Shown here: positions 8,360 to 17,453 of the stretch, in pieces | Numbering within the stretch: position 1 is the stretch's first letter | How the letters are laid out: each line of letters begins with the position of its first letter | Program-made: the position numbers and the translations under genes | Notes under the pieces: model-generated | What the model saw: only the letters and a program-made list of their open reading frames with translations | What the model was told of the DNA's origin: nothing | The model's database searches: none | Source: Tsukamurella sp. 1534 | GTDB taxonomy: Bacteria > Actinomycetota > Actinomycetes > Mycobacteriales > Mycobacteriaceae | Direction of reading: 5' to 3' | NCBI RefSeq assembly: GCF_000312385.1 | Contig: NZ_HE997627.1 | Coordinates: 743,777-807,776 of the forward strand | DNA: 64,000 nt

Positions 8360-9091
8360 TCAGGTGACCGAGAGGCCACCGTCGACGCAGATGTTCTGGC
8401 CCGTGACGAACCGCGATCCCGCCCCCGCGAGGAACACCGCGACGGCCGCGAAATCCTCGGGCGCGCCGAGGGTCCCGGTGTGGGCTCGACGGCGGAAGTA
8501 CGCGGCCCGCTCCGCGTCGGCGAGGACGGCGGCGGTCATCGGCGTCGCCACCAGGCCGGGCGTGATCGAATTGGCGGTCACGCCGTGCGACGCCCACGCC
8601 TCCGATTGGCTCCGGCTCAGCCCCGCGACGCCGGCCTTGGCGACGCCGTACGCGCCGCTGTTGCCGAACGCCCGCTGCGCCTGCGTCGACGCGACGTTGA
8701 TGATCCGGCCCCAGCCGCGGGCGACCATGCGCGGCCCGTAGTGCTGCCCCAGCGTGAACGGCGCGTCGAGGTTCACCGCGAGGATCTCGCGGTACAGGGC
8801 GTCGTCGATCTCCGCGAGCGGCGGACGCGGGTTCGTCCCGGCGCAGTTCACCAGGATGTCGACGGTGTCCGTGCGGGCGTCGACCTCCGCGATCAGCTCG
8901 TCGGTTCCGCGGGCGAGATCGGCGCTGATCCCGTCGGGGCCGAGCCGGCCGCGGTCCCGGCCGGCCCGCAGCACGCGCGCACCGGCACCGTCGAGCGCGT
9001 CGGCGATGGCGGCCCCGATGCCGGAACTCGCGCCGGTGACCAGCGCCGTGCGGCCCGTGAGGTCGAACAGCGCGGCGACGTCCGAGTTCAT
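8360..9091 (-). CDS. SDR-family oxidoreductase
   Basis: A 243-residue classical short-chain dehydrogenase/reductase. The Rossmann motif TGASSGIG is at residues 19-26, NCAG at 82-85, and the catalytic set is Ser135, Tyr148 and Lys152 in the YGVAK context. The C-terminal end, TGQNICVDGG, is typical of the 3-oxoacyl-ACP reductase/glucose dehydrogenase-like group. The substrate cannot be named. The ATG at 9091 is chosen over upstream in-frame codons because MNSDVAALFDLTGRTALVTG starts at the expected distance from the Rossmann fold. It is divergent from the small membrane gene at 9159, with 67 bases between. Confidence 0.88.
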   Translation of the reverse strand: MNSDVAALFDLTGRTALVTGASSGIGAAIADALDGAGARVLRAGRDRGRLGPDGISADLARGTDELIAEVDARTDTVDILVNCAGTNPRPPLAEIDDALYREILAVNLDAPFTLGQHYGPRMVARGWGRIINVASTQAQRAFGNSGAYGVAKAGVAGLSRSQSEAWASHGVTANSITPGLVATPMTAAVLADAERAAYFRRRAHTGTLGAPEDFAAVAVFLAGAGSRFVTGQNICVDGGLSVT

Positions 9092-9146
9092 GGGCCCACA
9101 GTACGCACCCGGAACGGTCTGCGGCGCGGGCTCGGGCGGCAGCGGA

Positions 9147-9152
9147 TACGCT
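9147..9152 (+). promoter_or_regulatory. -10 element of a probable leaderless gene
   Basis: TACGCT is followed by six bases and the ATG at 9159. No Shine-Dalgarno is present. It lies within the 67-base divergent interval shared with the SDR gene. Confidence 0.4.
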
Positions 9153-9158
9153 CCGACG

Positions 9159-9527
9159 ATGATCGGCCTCACGCTCATGATCAAACGATTCGTCTCCGCG
9201 CTGACCACGGGCAGGCGGGACCCGGCGTTCCGCGGCGCCGTGGTGAGCCTGCTCGTCATCGTGTTCGCCGCAACGCTCTTCTACACGCTGACCGAACACT
9301 GGTCCGTGCTCGACTCGCTGTACTTCGCGGTCTCCGCGGGCCTGCCGATGGGCGGCAGCTCGGTGAGCCCGACGATGGCCATCTCCAAGGTGTTCACCAT
9401 GATCTACGCGCTGCTCGTGGTGGGTCTGTTCGTCACCGTCGGCGCGGGCCTGGCGAACGCGGTGATCAAGAACAACGCGGACCGGATCGCGGGGCGCGGC
9501 AAGAAGTCCGGCGATTCCGGCGACTGA
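9159..9527 (+). CDS. Two-TM ion-channel-like membrane protein with an altered selectivity filter
   Basis: A 122-residue protein with one transmembrane helix at about 27-44, a re-entrant loop at about 50-72 and a second helix at about 74-99, then a basic C tail. The layout and the flanks (SLYFAVS ... SVSPT, then AISKVFTMIYALLVVGLF) match the bacterial Ion_trans_2 potassium-channel pore. Where such channels carry TVGYGD this protein has GLPMGGSS, so the canonical K+ filter is absent. It may be a non-selective or non-conducting relative. Probably leaderless (TACGCT six bases upstream). It converges on the DUF456 gene. Confidence 0.65.
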   Translation: MIGLTLMIKRFVSALTTGRRDPAFRGAVVSLLVIVFAATLFYTLTEHWSVLDSLYFAVSAGLPMGGSSVSPTMAISKVFTMIYALLVVGLFVTVGAGLANAVIKNNADRIAGRGKKSGDSGD

Positions 9528-9539
9528 TCCGGACGGGAG

Positions 9540-9593
9540 TCATCGGGCCGGTTCCGATCGGGCCGGATCCGATCAGCCGGACCCCATCAGGCC
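9540..9593. repeat. Degenerate 14-15 bp tandem repeat at a convergent gene junction
   Basis: Four imperfect units ending in GGCCGG/AGCCGG/AGGCC (TCATCGGGCCGG, TTCCGATCGGGCCGG, ATCCGATCAGCCGG, ACCCCATCAGGCC). GATCGG (9556-9561) and CCGATC (9569-9574) can pair, giving a weak bidirectional terminator candidate between the channel gene and the DUF456 gene. The last unit overlaps the DUF456 stop codon. Confidence 0.5.
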
Positions 9594-10063
9594 AGGACGG
9601 CCACGAGCCAGATGCCGACGGCGATCAGCGCGCCCGCCAGTTCGATGAGGATGAGCAGCCCCGCCGCCTTGGTGGCGGCGATCGCGCCCGTCCACCCCGC
9701 GCGCACGTCGTGCAGGCGAGCCGCCTCCGCGAGGAAGGTTCCGCCGACGAACCCGATCACCAGGCCCACCACGGGGATCAGGAAGAACAGCACGATGCCG
9801 GCGACGCCGCCGGCCACGAGAGACCACTTCCCCACCCCGGCCCTGGCCATCGTGCGGTGCCCGACGAAGTACTTCACCACCCACGCGATCACCATGCTCG
9901 CGAGCGCCGCGGCGAACACGCCCCACGCGCTGCCGCCGGTGACGATCGCCCAGATCAGGATGCCCAGCGCCACGAGGGTCGTGCCGGGCAGCACCGGGAC
10001 CACGATGCCCAGCAACCCCACGACCATCAGCGCGACGACGGCGACGTACCCCCAGGTGTTCAC
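9587..10063 (-). CDS. DUF456 membrane protein
   Basis: A 158-residue very hydrophobic protein with four to five membrane helices. It has the DUF456 pattern VPVLPGTTLVALGI near residues 22-35, GVGKWSLVAGGVAGIVLFFLIP in the middle, and the Gly-rich GFVGGTFLAE after it. Function of the family is unknown; it is a common inner-membrane protein of actinobacteria. It lies downstream of the acetyltransferase gene on the same strand, with an 18-base gap, and converges with the channel-like gene. Confidence 0.85.
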   Translation of the reverse strand: MNTWGYVAVVALMVVGLLGIVVPVLPGTTLVALGILIWAIVTGGSAWGVFAAALASMVIAWVVKYFVGHRTMARAGVGKWSLVAGGVAGIVLFFLIPVVGLVIGFVGGTFLAEAARLHDVRAGWTGAIAATKAAGLLILIELAGALIAVGIWLVAVLA

Positions 10064-10081
10064 GGGAGAAGCGTAGCCGCG

Positions 10082-10915
10082 TCACGCGAGCAGGACCGTC
10101 GCGAACGTCCCGACCTGCCGGAATCCGACACGCTCGTACGCGCGCCGGGCCGGGGTGTTGAAGCTGTTGACGTACAGGCTGGGGATCCGACCGGACCGCA
10201 GGACGGCGTCGGCCACCGCGGCGGTGCCCGCCCCGCCGAGCCCCTGCCCCCGCAGGTCGGGCCGCACCCACACGCCCTGGATCTGCCCAACGGTGCGCGA
10301 CACCGCCCCGACCTCCGCCTTGAAGGCCACGTCGGGGCCGTCGAACAGGACGTACGCCCGGCCGCCGAGGATCGTGTTGGCGACCCGCCGACGGTACGCC
10401 CGCCCGCCGTCGCCGCCGCGGGGGTCGATGCCCACCTCTGCGGTGAACATCGCGACCGAGGCGTCGAGGTACTGATCGAGTTCCGACATCCGCGCGGGCC
10501 GCACGTGCGGGTGCGACGCCGGCGACGGCGCTGGCATCGTCATCAGCGGCTGGTCCGGGCGGATCTCCCGAGCCGGGCCCCAGGCGGACTCGAGGTCCGC
10601 CCAGAGCGGCAGCACGTACTCCGCGCGGCCGACGATCGACGCGGCCGCGCGGTGGCCCCGCGCCGCGCGGGCGGCGAAGTAGCGCATGTCCTCCGCGTCG
10701 CCGCGCAGCGGCACGAGGTTGGCACCGGAGAAGCACAGCGACGAGGTAATGCCGCGGTTGGTCCACAGTTCACCGCCGAGGGACCCCGGATCCGTGCCGA
10801 ATTCCTGGACACGACCGGCGATCATGCACGCGGCCACCGGGTCGGCGTCGAGGACGGCCAGCACCGTGGGCAGGTCCCGGGGCGGGACCGGCCGCTCGTG
10901 CAGCATCCTCAGCAC
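10082..10915 (-). CDS. DUF4081 / GNAT-family N-acetyltransferase
   Basis: A 277-residue protein with an N-terminal DUF4081-like half (to about residue 135) and a C-terminal GNAT domain. The acetyl-CoA motif is VRPDLRGQGLGGAGTAAV, followed by YVNSFNTPARRAYERVGF typical of motif B. It is the positional counterpart of mycobacterial Rv2867c, next to ispG. The substrate is unknown. The GTG at 10915 is chosen because GAGGAG lies five bases upstream. It starts 25 bases downstream of the ispG stop, so it probably belongs to the dxr-rip-ispG transcription unit. Confidence 0.9.
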   Translation of the reverse strand: MLRMLHERPVPPRDLPTVLAVLDADPVAACMIAGRVQEFGTDPGSLGGELWTNRGITSSLCFSGANLVPLRGDAEDMRYFAARAARGHRAAASIVGRAEYVLPLWADLESAWGPAREIRPDQPLMTMPAPSPASHPHVRPARMSELDQYLDASVAMFTAEVGIDPRGGDGGRAYRRRVANTILGGRAYVLFDGPDVAFKAEVGAVSRTVGQIQGVWVRPDLRGQGLGGAGTAAVADAVLRSGRIPSLYVNSFNTPARRAYERVGFRQVGTFATVLLA

Positions 10916-10940
10916 CGCAACTCCTCGGACGGCTTATCGG

Positions 10941-12089
10941 CTATGACACGGTGACGACGGGCGCACCACTGTCACTATCCCCCGTTTCCTCCGCGATCCG
11001 CAGCGCTTCCTCGATCAGCGTCTCCACGATCTGCGCCTCGGGCACCGTCTTGATGACCTCGCCCTTGACGAAGATCTGGCCCTTGCCGTTACCGGAGGCC
11101 ACACCGAGGTCGGCCTCGCGGGCCTCGCCCGGGCCGTTGACGACGCAGCCCATGACGGCCACGCGCAGCGGAACCTCCATGCCCTCGAGGCCGGCGGTCA
11201 CCTCGTTGGCCAGCTTGTACACGTCCACCTGGGCACGGCCGCAGGACGGGCAGGAGACGATCTCCAGCTTGCGGGGGCGCAGGTTGAGCGACTGCAGGAT
11301 CGCGTCGCCCACCTTGATCTCCTCCGCCGGGGGCGCCGAGAGGGACACGCGGATGGTGTCGCCGATGCCCTCGGAGAGCAGAGCGCCGAACGCGACGGAG
11401 CTCTTGATGGTGCCCTGGAACGCGGGACCCGCCTCGGTGACGCCGAGGTGCAGCGGGTAGTCGCACTGCGCCGCGAGCTGCCGGTACGCCTCCACCATGA
11501 CCACGGGATCGTTGTGCTTGACCGAGATCTTGATGTCGCCGAAGCCGTGCTCCTCGAACAGGCTCGCCTCCCACAGCGCCGATTCGACGAGCGCCTCGGG
11601 GGTGGCCTTGCCGTACTTCTGCATGATCCGCTTGTCCAGCGAGCCGGCGTTCACGCCGATGCGCAGCGGGATGCCCGCGTCGCCGGCCGCCTTCGCGACC
11701 TCCTTGACGCGGCCGTCGAACTCCTTGATGTTGCCGGGGTTCACGCGGACGGCCGCACAGCCCGCGTCGATCGCGGCGAAGATGTACTTGGGCTGGAAGT
11801 GGATATCGGCGATCACCGGGATGTTCGCCTTCTTGGCGATCATCGGCAGGGCGTCGGCGTCCTCCTGCCGCGGGCAGGCGACGCGCACGATGTCGCAGCC
11901 CGATGCGGTGAGCTCCGCGATCTGCTGCAGCGTGGCGTTCACGTCGTGCGTCTTGGTGGTGCACATGGACTGCACCGAGATCGGATGATCACTGCCGACG
12001 CCGACGCCGCCCACGTCGAGCTGGCGGGTCTTGCGGCGCGGAGCCAACACGGGTGCCGGGGCTGCCGGCATTCCCAAACCTACGGACAT
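10941..12089 (-). CDS. ispG: 4-hydroxy-3-methylbut-2-enyl diphosphate synthase
   Basis: A 382-residue [4Fe-4S] enzyme of the MEP isoprenoid pathway that converts MEcPP to HMBPP. The TIM-barrel half begins at [12 protein letters not shown]. The cluster ligands Cys280 and Cys283 (SCPSCGRAQ) and Cys315 ([10 protein letters not shown]), with catalytic Glu322, are in the reductase-like half. It is 16 bases downstream of rip and in the same operon as dxr, so two MEP-pathway steps are encoded together around an intramembrane protease, as in mycobacteria. Confidence 0.97.
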   Translation of the reverse strand: MSVGLGMPAAPAPVLAPRRKTRQLDVGGVGVGSDHPISVQSMCTTKTHDVNATLQQIAELTASGCDIVRVACPRQEDADALPMIAKKANIPVIADIHFQPKYIFAAIDAGCAAVRVNPGNIKEFDGRVKEVAKAAGDAGIPLRIGVNAGSLDKRIMQKYGKATPEALVESALWEASLFEEHGFGDIKISVKHNDPVVMVEAYRQLAAQCDYPLHLGVTEAGPAFQGTIKSSVAFGALLSEGIGDTIRVSLSAPPAEEIKVGDAILQSLNLRPRKLEIVSCPSCGRAQVDVYKLANEVTAGLEGMEVPLRVAVMGCVVNGPGEAREADLGVASGNGKGQIFVKGEVIKTVPEAQIVETLIEEALRIAEETGDSDSGAPVVTVS

Positions 12090-12105
12090 TCGCTACTACT
12101 CCGAT

Positions 12106-13341
12106 TCAGTTGAAGAGTTTGAGGGGTGCGACGATGTCTGCGACCAGCACGAGCAACATGTAGCTGCCCCCGACCGCGAGCACCACGTACGTGAGCGGCG
12201 CCAGTTTCAAGTAGTCGACGGGCCCGTCCTTGCGCCCCGTGACCAGGTCGCGGATCTTCTCGAAGATCACCACCGCCATGTGACCGCCGTCGAGCGGCGG
12301 CACGGGCAGCAGGTTGATGAGGCCGAGCATGAGGTTCAACCCGGCGAGCAGCAGGAAGAACACGGCCCACATGTTGCGCTCTGCGACCTCGCCACCGATC
12401 ATCGACGCGCCGACCAAGGACGACGGCGTGTCGATTCCACGATCCCCCGTCCTGATCGCATCGATCAGGGCCGGGACCTTCTGCGGGAGCTGGCCGATCG
12501 CGACCACCGTCTTCTCGCCCAGGTCCCAGGTGAAGGCCGCGGCGCCGCCGATCGCGGTGAGCGGGTTGTAGTGGTTGACCACGCCGATCGTGCCGACGGT
12601 GATGCCGATCGTGGGACCGGTGACCTGGGTGTAGTCCTTACGGTCCTCCGTGGGGCGCCACTTCGTCGACGTCAGGGGGTCGACGGTGACCTCGCTCTGC
12701 TGCCCGTCCCGGACGATGCCGAGGCGGACTGGGCCGTTGGCGTTCTGCAGGGCGTCGATGACCGTCTCCGCGTTCACAGCGGTGCCGTTGACGGAGGCGA
12801 TCTCGTCGCCGAACTTCAGGCCCGCCTGCGCCGCGGGGCTCGGCCGGCACTCGCCGATCGGCCGGGGCGGCTGGTCCTTCGTGGGCTTTGTGGTCGAATC
12901 GGCGACGCATCCGGTGGCCGAGACGGCGGCCTTCGGCGGCGTGTCGACCGCGGGCAGCCCAGCGGTCACGGCGACGCCGTAGATGAGTAGCGCCCCGAGC
13001 ACGAAGTTCATACCGGGCCCGGCGAAGAGCACGAAGAGGCGCTTCCACGGCGCCTGCTTGTACATCGCCTTCTCCCGCTCGACGGGGGTCTTCAGCTCGT
13101 CGAGCATGGTCATCCCCGCGATATCGCAGAAACCGCCGAGCGGCACCGCCTTGAGGCCGTACTCGATCCCGTCGGGCCCCTTCGGGCGGCGCGTGGACCA
13201 CACCGTGGGACCGAAACCCACGAAGTAGCGCCGCACCTTCATACCGGTGGCCTGGGCGGCCCACATGTGACCGCACTCGTGCCAGGCGACCGAGGCGAGG
13301 ATGCACAGCGCGAACGCTGCGATACCCAGGGCGTACATCAT
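12106..13341 (-). CDS. rip1: Site-2 intramembrane metalloprotease (Rip1-type)
   Basis: A 411-residue M50 zinc protease that cleaves membrane-bound anti-sigma factors within the bilayer. HECGH at residues 21-25 in the first helix supplies two Zn ligands, and LINLLPVPPLDGG (about 341-353) supplies the third (Asp351). A periplasmic PDZ-like segment lies between (about 165-225, with AGLKFGDEIASVNG). The gene lies between dxr and ispG, the conserved Mycobacteriales order. It opens with two consecutive ATG codons at 13341. Confidence 0.95.
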   Translation of the reverse strand: MMYALGIAAFALCILASVAWHECGHMWAAQATGMKVRRYFVGFGPTVWSTRRPKGPDGIEYGLKAVPLGGFCDIAGMTMLDELKTPVEREKAMYKQAPWKRLFVLFAGPGMNFVLGALLIYGVAVTAGLPAVDTPPKAAVSATGCVADSTTKPTKDQPPRPIGECRPSPAAQAGLKFGDEIASVNGTAVNAETVIDALQNANGPVRLGIVRDGQQSEVTVDPLTSTKWRPTEDRKDYTQVTGPTIGITVGTIGVVNHYNPLTAIGGAAAFTWDLGEKTVVAIGQLPQKVPALIDAIRTGDRGIDTPSSLVGASMIGGEVAERNMWAVFFLLLAGLNLMLGLINLLPVPPLDGGHMAVVIFEKIRDLVTGRKDGPVDYLKLAPLTYVVLAVGGSYMLLVLVADIVAPLKLFN

Positions 13342-13376
13342 GGGCTCCAGGATACCGGCGGTTCAGGGGTCCTGGT

Positions 13377-14519
13377 TCAGGCCGACCCGACCAGCTCCGC
13401 GGCGCGGGCGCGGGCCCACTCCTCCGCCGCGAGGACGTCCGCCACGTCCCGGGGCTCGGCCTGCCACTGCGCACCGTCGGACACGACCCGCGCGACGGTG
13501 TCGACGATGGCCAGGAACGAGGTCCTGCCGTCGAGGAACGCCTGCGCGACCACCTCGTTCGCGGCGTTGAACACCGCGGTCAGGCTGCCGCCGCGGGTGC
13601 CGGCGTCGCGGGCGACGGAGATCGCGGGGAACGCCTCGTGGTCGACGGGGGCGAAGGTCCACGTGTGGGCCTCGGCGAAATCGCAGGCGGCGGACGCGCC
13701 GGGCACCCGGTCGGGCCAGCCGAGCGCCAGCGCGATCGGCAGCTTCATGGACGGCGGCGAGGCCTTGGCGATGGTGGCGCCGTCGACGAAGGTCACCATC
13801 GAGTGCACGACGGACTGCCGGTGCACCGTGACGTCGATGCGGTCGTAGGGGACGCCGAACAACAGGTGCGCCTCGATCACCTCGAGGGCCTTGTTGACCA
13901 GGGTCGCGGAGTTGAGGGTGATCATCGGCCCCATCGACCAGGTGGGGTGCTTCCCCGCCTGCTCCGGGGTGACGTCGGCGAGCTCGGCGCGGGTGCGGCC
14001 GAAGAACGGCCCGCCGGACGCGGTGAGGACGAGCCGGTCCACCTCCGACGGTGCGCCGCCGCGCAGGCACTGCGCGATGGCGGAGTGCTCGGAGTCGACG
14101 GGCACGATCTGGCCCTCGGCCGCCCGATTCAGGACCAGCGAACCGCCCGCCACCAGGGACTCCTTGTTGGCGAGGGCGAGACGGGCGCCGCTGTCGAGGG
14201 CCGCGAGCGTCGGCCCCAGGCCGAGGCTTCCGACCACGCCGTTGAGCACCACATCGGCCTCGACCGTCTCGACGAGCCGCGTCATGGCTTCCGGGCCGGT
14301 CAGCGCACCGTCGAACCCGCCGGCGCGCGACGGGTCCGCGATGCCGATCCGCGCCCCGCCCAGGCCGACGGTGCGCGCCTGCCGGGCGAGGAGCTCGGGG
14401 TTGCCGCCGCCGGCGCCGAGGCCGACCACCTCGAACCGGTCCGGGTTCTCGGCGATCACCTCCAGCGCCTGGGTGCCGATGGAGCCGGTGCTGCCGAGGA
14501 TGAGGACGCGGGTGGTCAC
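13377..14519 (-). CDS. dxr: 1-deoxy-D-xylulose 5-phosphate reductoisomerase
   Basis: A 380-residue NADPH enzyme for the second MEP-pathway step, DXP to MEP. The N-terminal NADPH motif GSTGSIGTQ is at residues 9-17. ALANKESLV and the metal-binding [10 protein letters not shown] (Asp142, Glu144), plus [13 protein letters not shown] (acidic ligands near 213-216), define the active site. [17 protein letters not shown] is the usual substrate loop region. It heads the dxr-rip-ispG run on the minus strand. Confidence 0.97.
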   Translation of the reverse strand: MTTRVLILGSTGSIGTQALEVIAENPDRFEVVGLGAGGGNPELLARQARTVGLGGARIGIADPSRAGGFDGALTGPEAMTRLVETVEADVVLNGVVGSLGLGPTLAALDSGARLALANKESLVAGGSLVLNRAAEGQIVPVDSEHSAIAQCLRGGAPSEVDRLVLTASGGPFFGRTRAELADVTPEQAGKHPTWSMGPMITLNSATLVNKALEVIEAHLLFGVPYDRIDVTVHRQSVVHSMVTFVDGATIAKASPPSMKLPIALALGWPDRVPGASAACDFAEAHTWTFAPVDHEAFPAISVARDAGTRGGSLTAVFNAANEVVAQAFLDGRTSFLAIVDTVARVVSDGAQWQAEPRDVADVLAAEEWARARAAELVGSA

Positions 14520-14540
14520 CCGATCACACTAACGAGTGCG

Positions 14541-15404
14541 TCACTTCTCCAGGGCCGCGGCGACGTCGGGCACGTACCGGGCCGCCTCCCTGGGCGGTCG
14601 GGCGTAGCCGGTGGGCGCGGGACGCTCGGGGACCTCGACCGCGGGCGGGTCGAGCTTCGTGTACGGGACCGACGAGAGCAGGTGCGAGATCATGTTGATC
14701 CGCGAGCGCTTCTTGTCCTCGCTCTCGACCGTGTACCACGGCGCCACCTCGGTGTCGGTGCGGGCGAACATCTCGTCCTTCGCGCGGGAGTAGTCCTCCC
14801 ACTTGGTGATCGACTCGAGGTCCATCGGGGACAGTTTCCACTGCCGCATCGGGTCGGTCGCGCGGGAGCGGAAGCGTGCCTCCTGCTCCACGTCGGACAC
14901 CGAGAACCAGTATTTGAGCAGGATGATCCCGTCCTCGACCAGCATGTTCTCGAACGCCGGGGCCTGGCGGAGGAACCGCTCGTACTCGTCGTCGGTGCAG
15001 AAGCCCATCACCCGCTCCACGCCGCCGCGGTTGTACCAGGACCGGTCGAGCAGCACGATCTCGCCCGCCGCGGGGAGGTACTCGACGTAGCGCTGGAAGT
15101 ACCACTGCGTCTTCTGCCGCTCGGTGGGCGCCGGCAGCGCCACCACGCGGCAGATCCGGGGGTTGAGGTACTGCGTGACGCGCTTGATCGCCGAACCCTT
15201 GCCCGCGGCGTCGCGGCCCTCGAAGATCACCACGATCCGGGTCCCGGTCGTCTTCACCCACTGCTGCATGTCCACCAGTTCGGCCTGCAGGCGAAGCAGT
15301 TCCGCCTCGTAGGCGGCCTTATCCAGTTTCCGGCGCTTACCCGGCTTCGGTTTCTTGGCCTTGGCCTGCGTCTTCGTCCCCGTCCCGGCGGCGGTATCAC
15401 TCAT
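14541..15404 (-). CDS. ppk2: Polyphosphate kinase 2
   Basis: A 287-residue PPK2-family enzyme that moves phosphate between polyphosphate and nucleotides. The Walker A motif GRDAAGKGS is at residues 63-71 and the Walker B/lid motif DRSWYNR at 120-126. The N-terminal 25 residues are lysine-rich (KAKKPKPGKRRK). One PPK2 domain of about 230 residues indicates a class I or III enzyme; the direction (ADP or GDP phosphorylation) cannot be settled from sequence alone. The ATG at 15404 is chosen; the preceding in-frame codons are Arg/Pro-rich and unlike the family. Confidence 0.92.
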   Translation of the reverse strand: MSDTAAGTGTKTQAKAKKPKPGKRRKLDKAAYEAELLRLQAELVDMQQWVKTTGTRIVVIFEGRDAAGKGSAIKRVTQYLNPRICRVVALPAPTERQKTQWYFQRYVEYLPAAGEIVLLDRSWYNRGGVERVMGFCTDDEYERFLRQAPAFENMLVEDGIILLKYWFSVSDVEQEARFRSRATDPMRQWKLSPMDLESITKWEDYSRAKDEMFARTDTEVAPWYTVESEDKKRSRINMISHLLSSVPYTKLDPPAVEVPERPAPTGYARPPREAARYVPDVAAALEK

Positions 15405-15453
15405 CCGCGGACTGTACCAACGCGGGACCCGCGGCACGGTGAACGGCGACGAA

Positions 15454-15804
15454 TCAGATCGGGATGGACTCCGCCGCGACCACCGACGAGACCGGGATCG
15501 GTCCGTACACGTGCGGGAACAGCTCGTCGACGCCGGGAGCGGGCGGTTCGTACCGCACGTCCAGCCCGGCCGGGTCGACGGTGAGCAGCAGCAGGTCCGC
15601 CGCGGGGACGTCGGCGTAGAACCGGTCACGCACGCCGCGCCACTGCTCCGGCGTGGAGCAGTGGATGAAGCCGACGTCCGCGAGGGACGCACCGCGGGTG
15701 GACACGCTGTACACGCCGGCGGCCCGCGCGGCCGCCCAGTCGTCCGCGAACGCCAGGTGGAGGATCACCGGCGCCACGCTACCGTCCGATCCGGCGCCCC
15801 TCAT
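15454..15804 (-). CDS. DUF952 protein
   Basis: A protein of about 116 residues with the DUF952 signature ILHLAFADDWAAARAAGVY, FIHCSTPEQW and LLLLTVDPAGLDVRYEPP, ending FPHVYGPIPVSSVV. The fold is related to the RNA-ligand-like 2'-phosphotransferase/ADP-ribosyltransferase group, but no activity is established. The start may be ATG 15804 or the internal GTG ten codons later, just before APVILHLAF. It lies 49 bases upstream of the ppk2 start on the same strand. Confidence 0.82.
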   Translation of the reverse strand: MRGAGSDGSVAPVILHLAFADDWAAARAAGVYSVSTRGASLADVGFIHCSTPEQWRGVRDRFYADVPAADLLLLTVDPAGLDVRYEPPAPGVDELFPHVYGPIPVSSVVAAESIPI

Positions 15805-15888
15805 ACGACAGCCGGTCGTAGCGGGATAGGATCACACCGATCCCCGGGGCGACCCGGGCGCGGCAGGCAGCGACGAAGGAGAACCGCA

Positions 15889-16152
15889 GTGGCAACCACC
15901 GACCTGGAGCGTCAGAGCAGCAACTCGACGGTCGACGAGGCCGACGTGCCCTCGAAGGACTGGGGCTGGAGCGGCAACGCCCCGAACTCCGCGCGCATCT
16001 TCGGCGTGCTGTTCGCGCTGCTGCTGGTGGCCATGACCATCGGCAACCACACCGGCAAGACCGAGGACATCTGGCTCGTCGGCTTCGCCGTCGCCATCCT
16101 CGGCGTCATCGCGGTCAACTGGTACTCCAGCCGCGGCAAGTGGAAGAACTGA
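15889..16152 (+). CDS. DUF2631 small membrane protein
   Basis: An 87-residue protein with a polar N-terminal half containing DWGWSGNAPNSARIFG, the DUF2631 hallmark, then two membrane helices at about 39-56 and 62-80 and a basic C tail. A GTG start at 15889 follows a clear AAGGAG. It corresponds to the conserved mycobacterial membrane protein located near rlmN. Function unknown. Confidence 0.85.
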   Translation: MATTDLERQSSNSTVDEADVPSKDWGWSGNAPNSARIFGVLFALLLVAMTIGNHTGKTEDIWLVGFAVAILGVIAVNWYSSRGKWKN

Positions 16153-16169
16153 CGTAGCCCGCTCCGCCG

Positions 16170-16200
16170 ACGCCTGACTCACGCCGCGTGAGTCAGGCGT
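16170..16200. terminator. Bidirectional hairpin terminator
   Basis: A perfect 14-bp stem (ACGCCTGACTCACG pairing with CGTGAGTCAGGCGT) and a 3-base loop lie between the convergent DUF2631 and rlmN genes. The right arm contains the rlmN stop codon. There is no long T-tract on either side. The core CTCACGCCGCGTGAG recurs at 56207-56221. Confidence 0.8.
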
Positions 16201-17308
16201 TCTCCTCTGCCGCGAGCTGGCCGCAGGCCGCCGCGATCTCCTGGCCGCGGGTGTCGCGCACCGTGCACGACACGCCCTGGGCCTGCACCCTTCGCACGAA
16301 CTCGTCCTGCCGGTCCTTCGGCGACGCGTCCCACTCGCTGCCCGGCGTCGGGTTCAGGGGGATCAGGTTGACGTGCGCGAACTGCCCCAGCTTCTTGCGG
16401 AGCTTGTCTCCCAGCATGTCCGCGCGCCACGGCTGATCGTTGACGTCGCGGATCAGGGCGTACTCGATGGAGACGCGCCGGCCGGTGCTGTCCGCGTAGT
16501 ACCGCGCGGACTCCAGCACCTCCTGCACGCTCCACCGGTTGTTGACCGGCACCAGGGTGTCGCGCAGCTCGTCGTCGGGCGTGTGCAACGAGACCGCGAG
16601 TGTCACCGACAGGCCCTCGTCGGCCAGCTTGCGGATCGCCGGGGCCAGGCCCACCGTGCTCACCGTGACGTGACGCTGCGAGATCCCGAGCCCCTCGGGG
16701 GCGGGCTGGGTGATCCGGCGCACCGCCTGGACCACCCGCTTGTAGTTGGCGAGCGGCTCCCCCATGCCCATGAAAACCACGTTGGAGAGGCGCCCGGGAC
16801 CGCCGGAGACATCCCCGTCGCGCATCGCCTTCGCGGCGCTGCGCACCTGGTCCACGATCTCCGCGGTGGACAGGTTGCGGTCGAGGCCGCCCTGGCCGGT
16901 GGCGCAGAACGGGCACGCCATGCCGCAGCCGGCCTGGCTGGAGATGCACAGCGTGGCGCGGTCGGTGTAGCGCATGAGGACCGATTCCAGCAGCGTCCCG
17001 TCGTGCAGGCGCCACAGCGTCTTGCGGGTCGTGCCGTTGTCCGTGGCGATGTGCCGCACGGGACTCATCAGCTCGGGCAGGAGCGCATCGCCGACGGTGC
17101 CCCGCGCGGCGGCGGGCAGGTCGGTCATCGTGGCCGCATCCGCCTCGAGCCGGCCGTAGTAGTGCCGCGCGAGCTGGTTGGCGCGGAACGCCGGGAGGCC
17201 GAGGTCCTTCACCGCGGCCTTGAGCTCGTCGTCGGTGAGGTCGGCGAGGTGGCGCGGCGGCTTGCCGCGCTTGGGCGCATCGAATACCAGAGGCAGGGAG
17301 GTGCTCAT
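16193..17308 (-). CDS. rlmN: Dual-specificity 23S rRNA/tRNA adenine-C2 methyltransferase
   Basis: A 371-residue radical-SAM enzyme that methylates A2503 of 23S rRNA and A37 of some tRNAs. The [4Fe-4S] CxxxCxxC motif is C128-GMA-C132-PF-C135, followed by [13 protein letters not shown] and VSTVGLAP. The C-terminal mechanistic Cys (about 362, AACGQ) is present. The ATG at 17308 is preceded by GGGGGAG. It is divergent from the alkylsulfatase gene and marks the left edge of the accessory block. Confidence 0.96.
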   Translation of the reverse strand: MSTSLPLVFDAPKRGKPPRHLADLTDDELKAAVKDLGLPAFRANQLARHYYGRLEADAATMTDLPAAARGTVGDALLPELMSPVRHIATDNGTTRKTLWRLHDGTLLESVLMRYTDRATLCISSQAGCGMACPFCATGQGGLDRNLSTAEIVDQVRSAAKAMRDGDVSGGPGRLSNVVFMGMGEPLANYKRVVQAVRRITQPAPEGLGISQRHVTVSTVGLAPAIRKLADEGLSVTLAVSLHTPDDELRDTLVPVNNRWSVQEVLESARYYADSTGRRVSIEYALIRDVNDQPWRADMLGDKLRKKLGQFAHVNLIPLNPTPGSEWDASPKDRQDEFVRRVQAQGVSCTVRDTRGQEIAAACGQLAAEENA

Positions 17309-17354
17309 AACTCCCCCATAGTCCCACGCCCGGAGTGGCACCGCCGCCATCGAC

Positions 17355-17391
17355 CGCCGTCACAACCGCAGCGCCCGTGGTTGTGACGGCG
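17355..17391. promoter_or_regulatory. Large inverted repeat in the rlmN-alkylsulfatase divergent region
   Basis: CGCCGTCACAACC (17355-17367) and its exact reverse complement GGTTGTGACGGCG (17379-17391) flank an 11-base spacer. Because the two neighbouring genes diverge, this is not a terminator. It is 63 bases upstream of the alkylsulfatase ATG and is an operator candidate. Its GTCACA/TGTGAC half-sites recur in the repeat at 19420-19449. Confidence 0.7.
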
Positions 17392-17453
17392 ACCACTGGT
17401 TTCCCCAGGGCGCCCGGTGGACACTCCGACGACACGACGAGCGAAAGGGCGCT

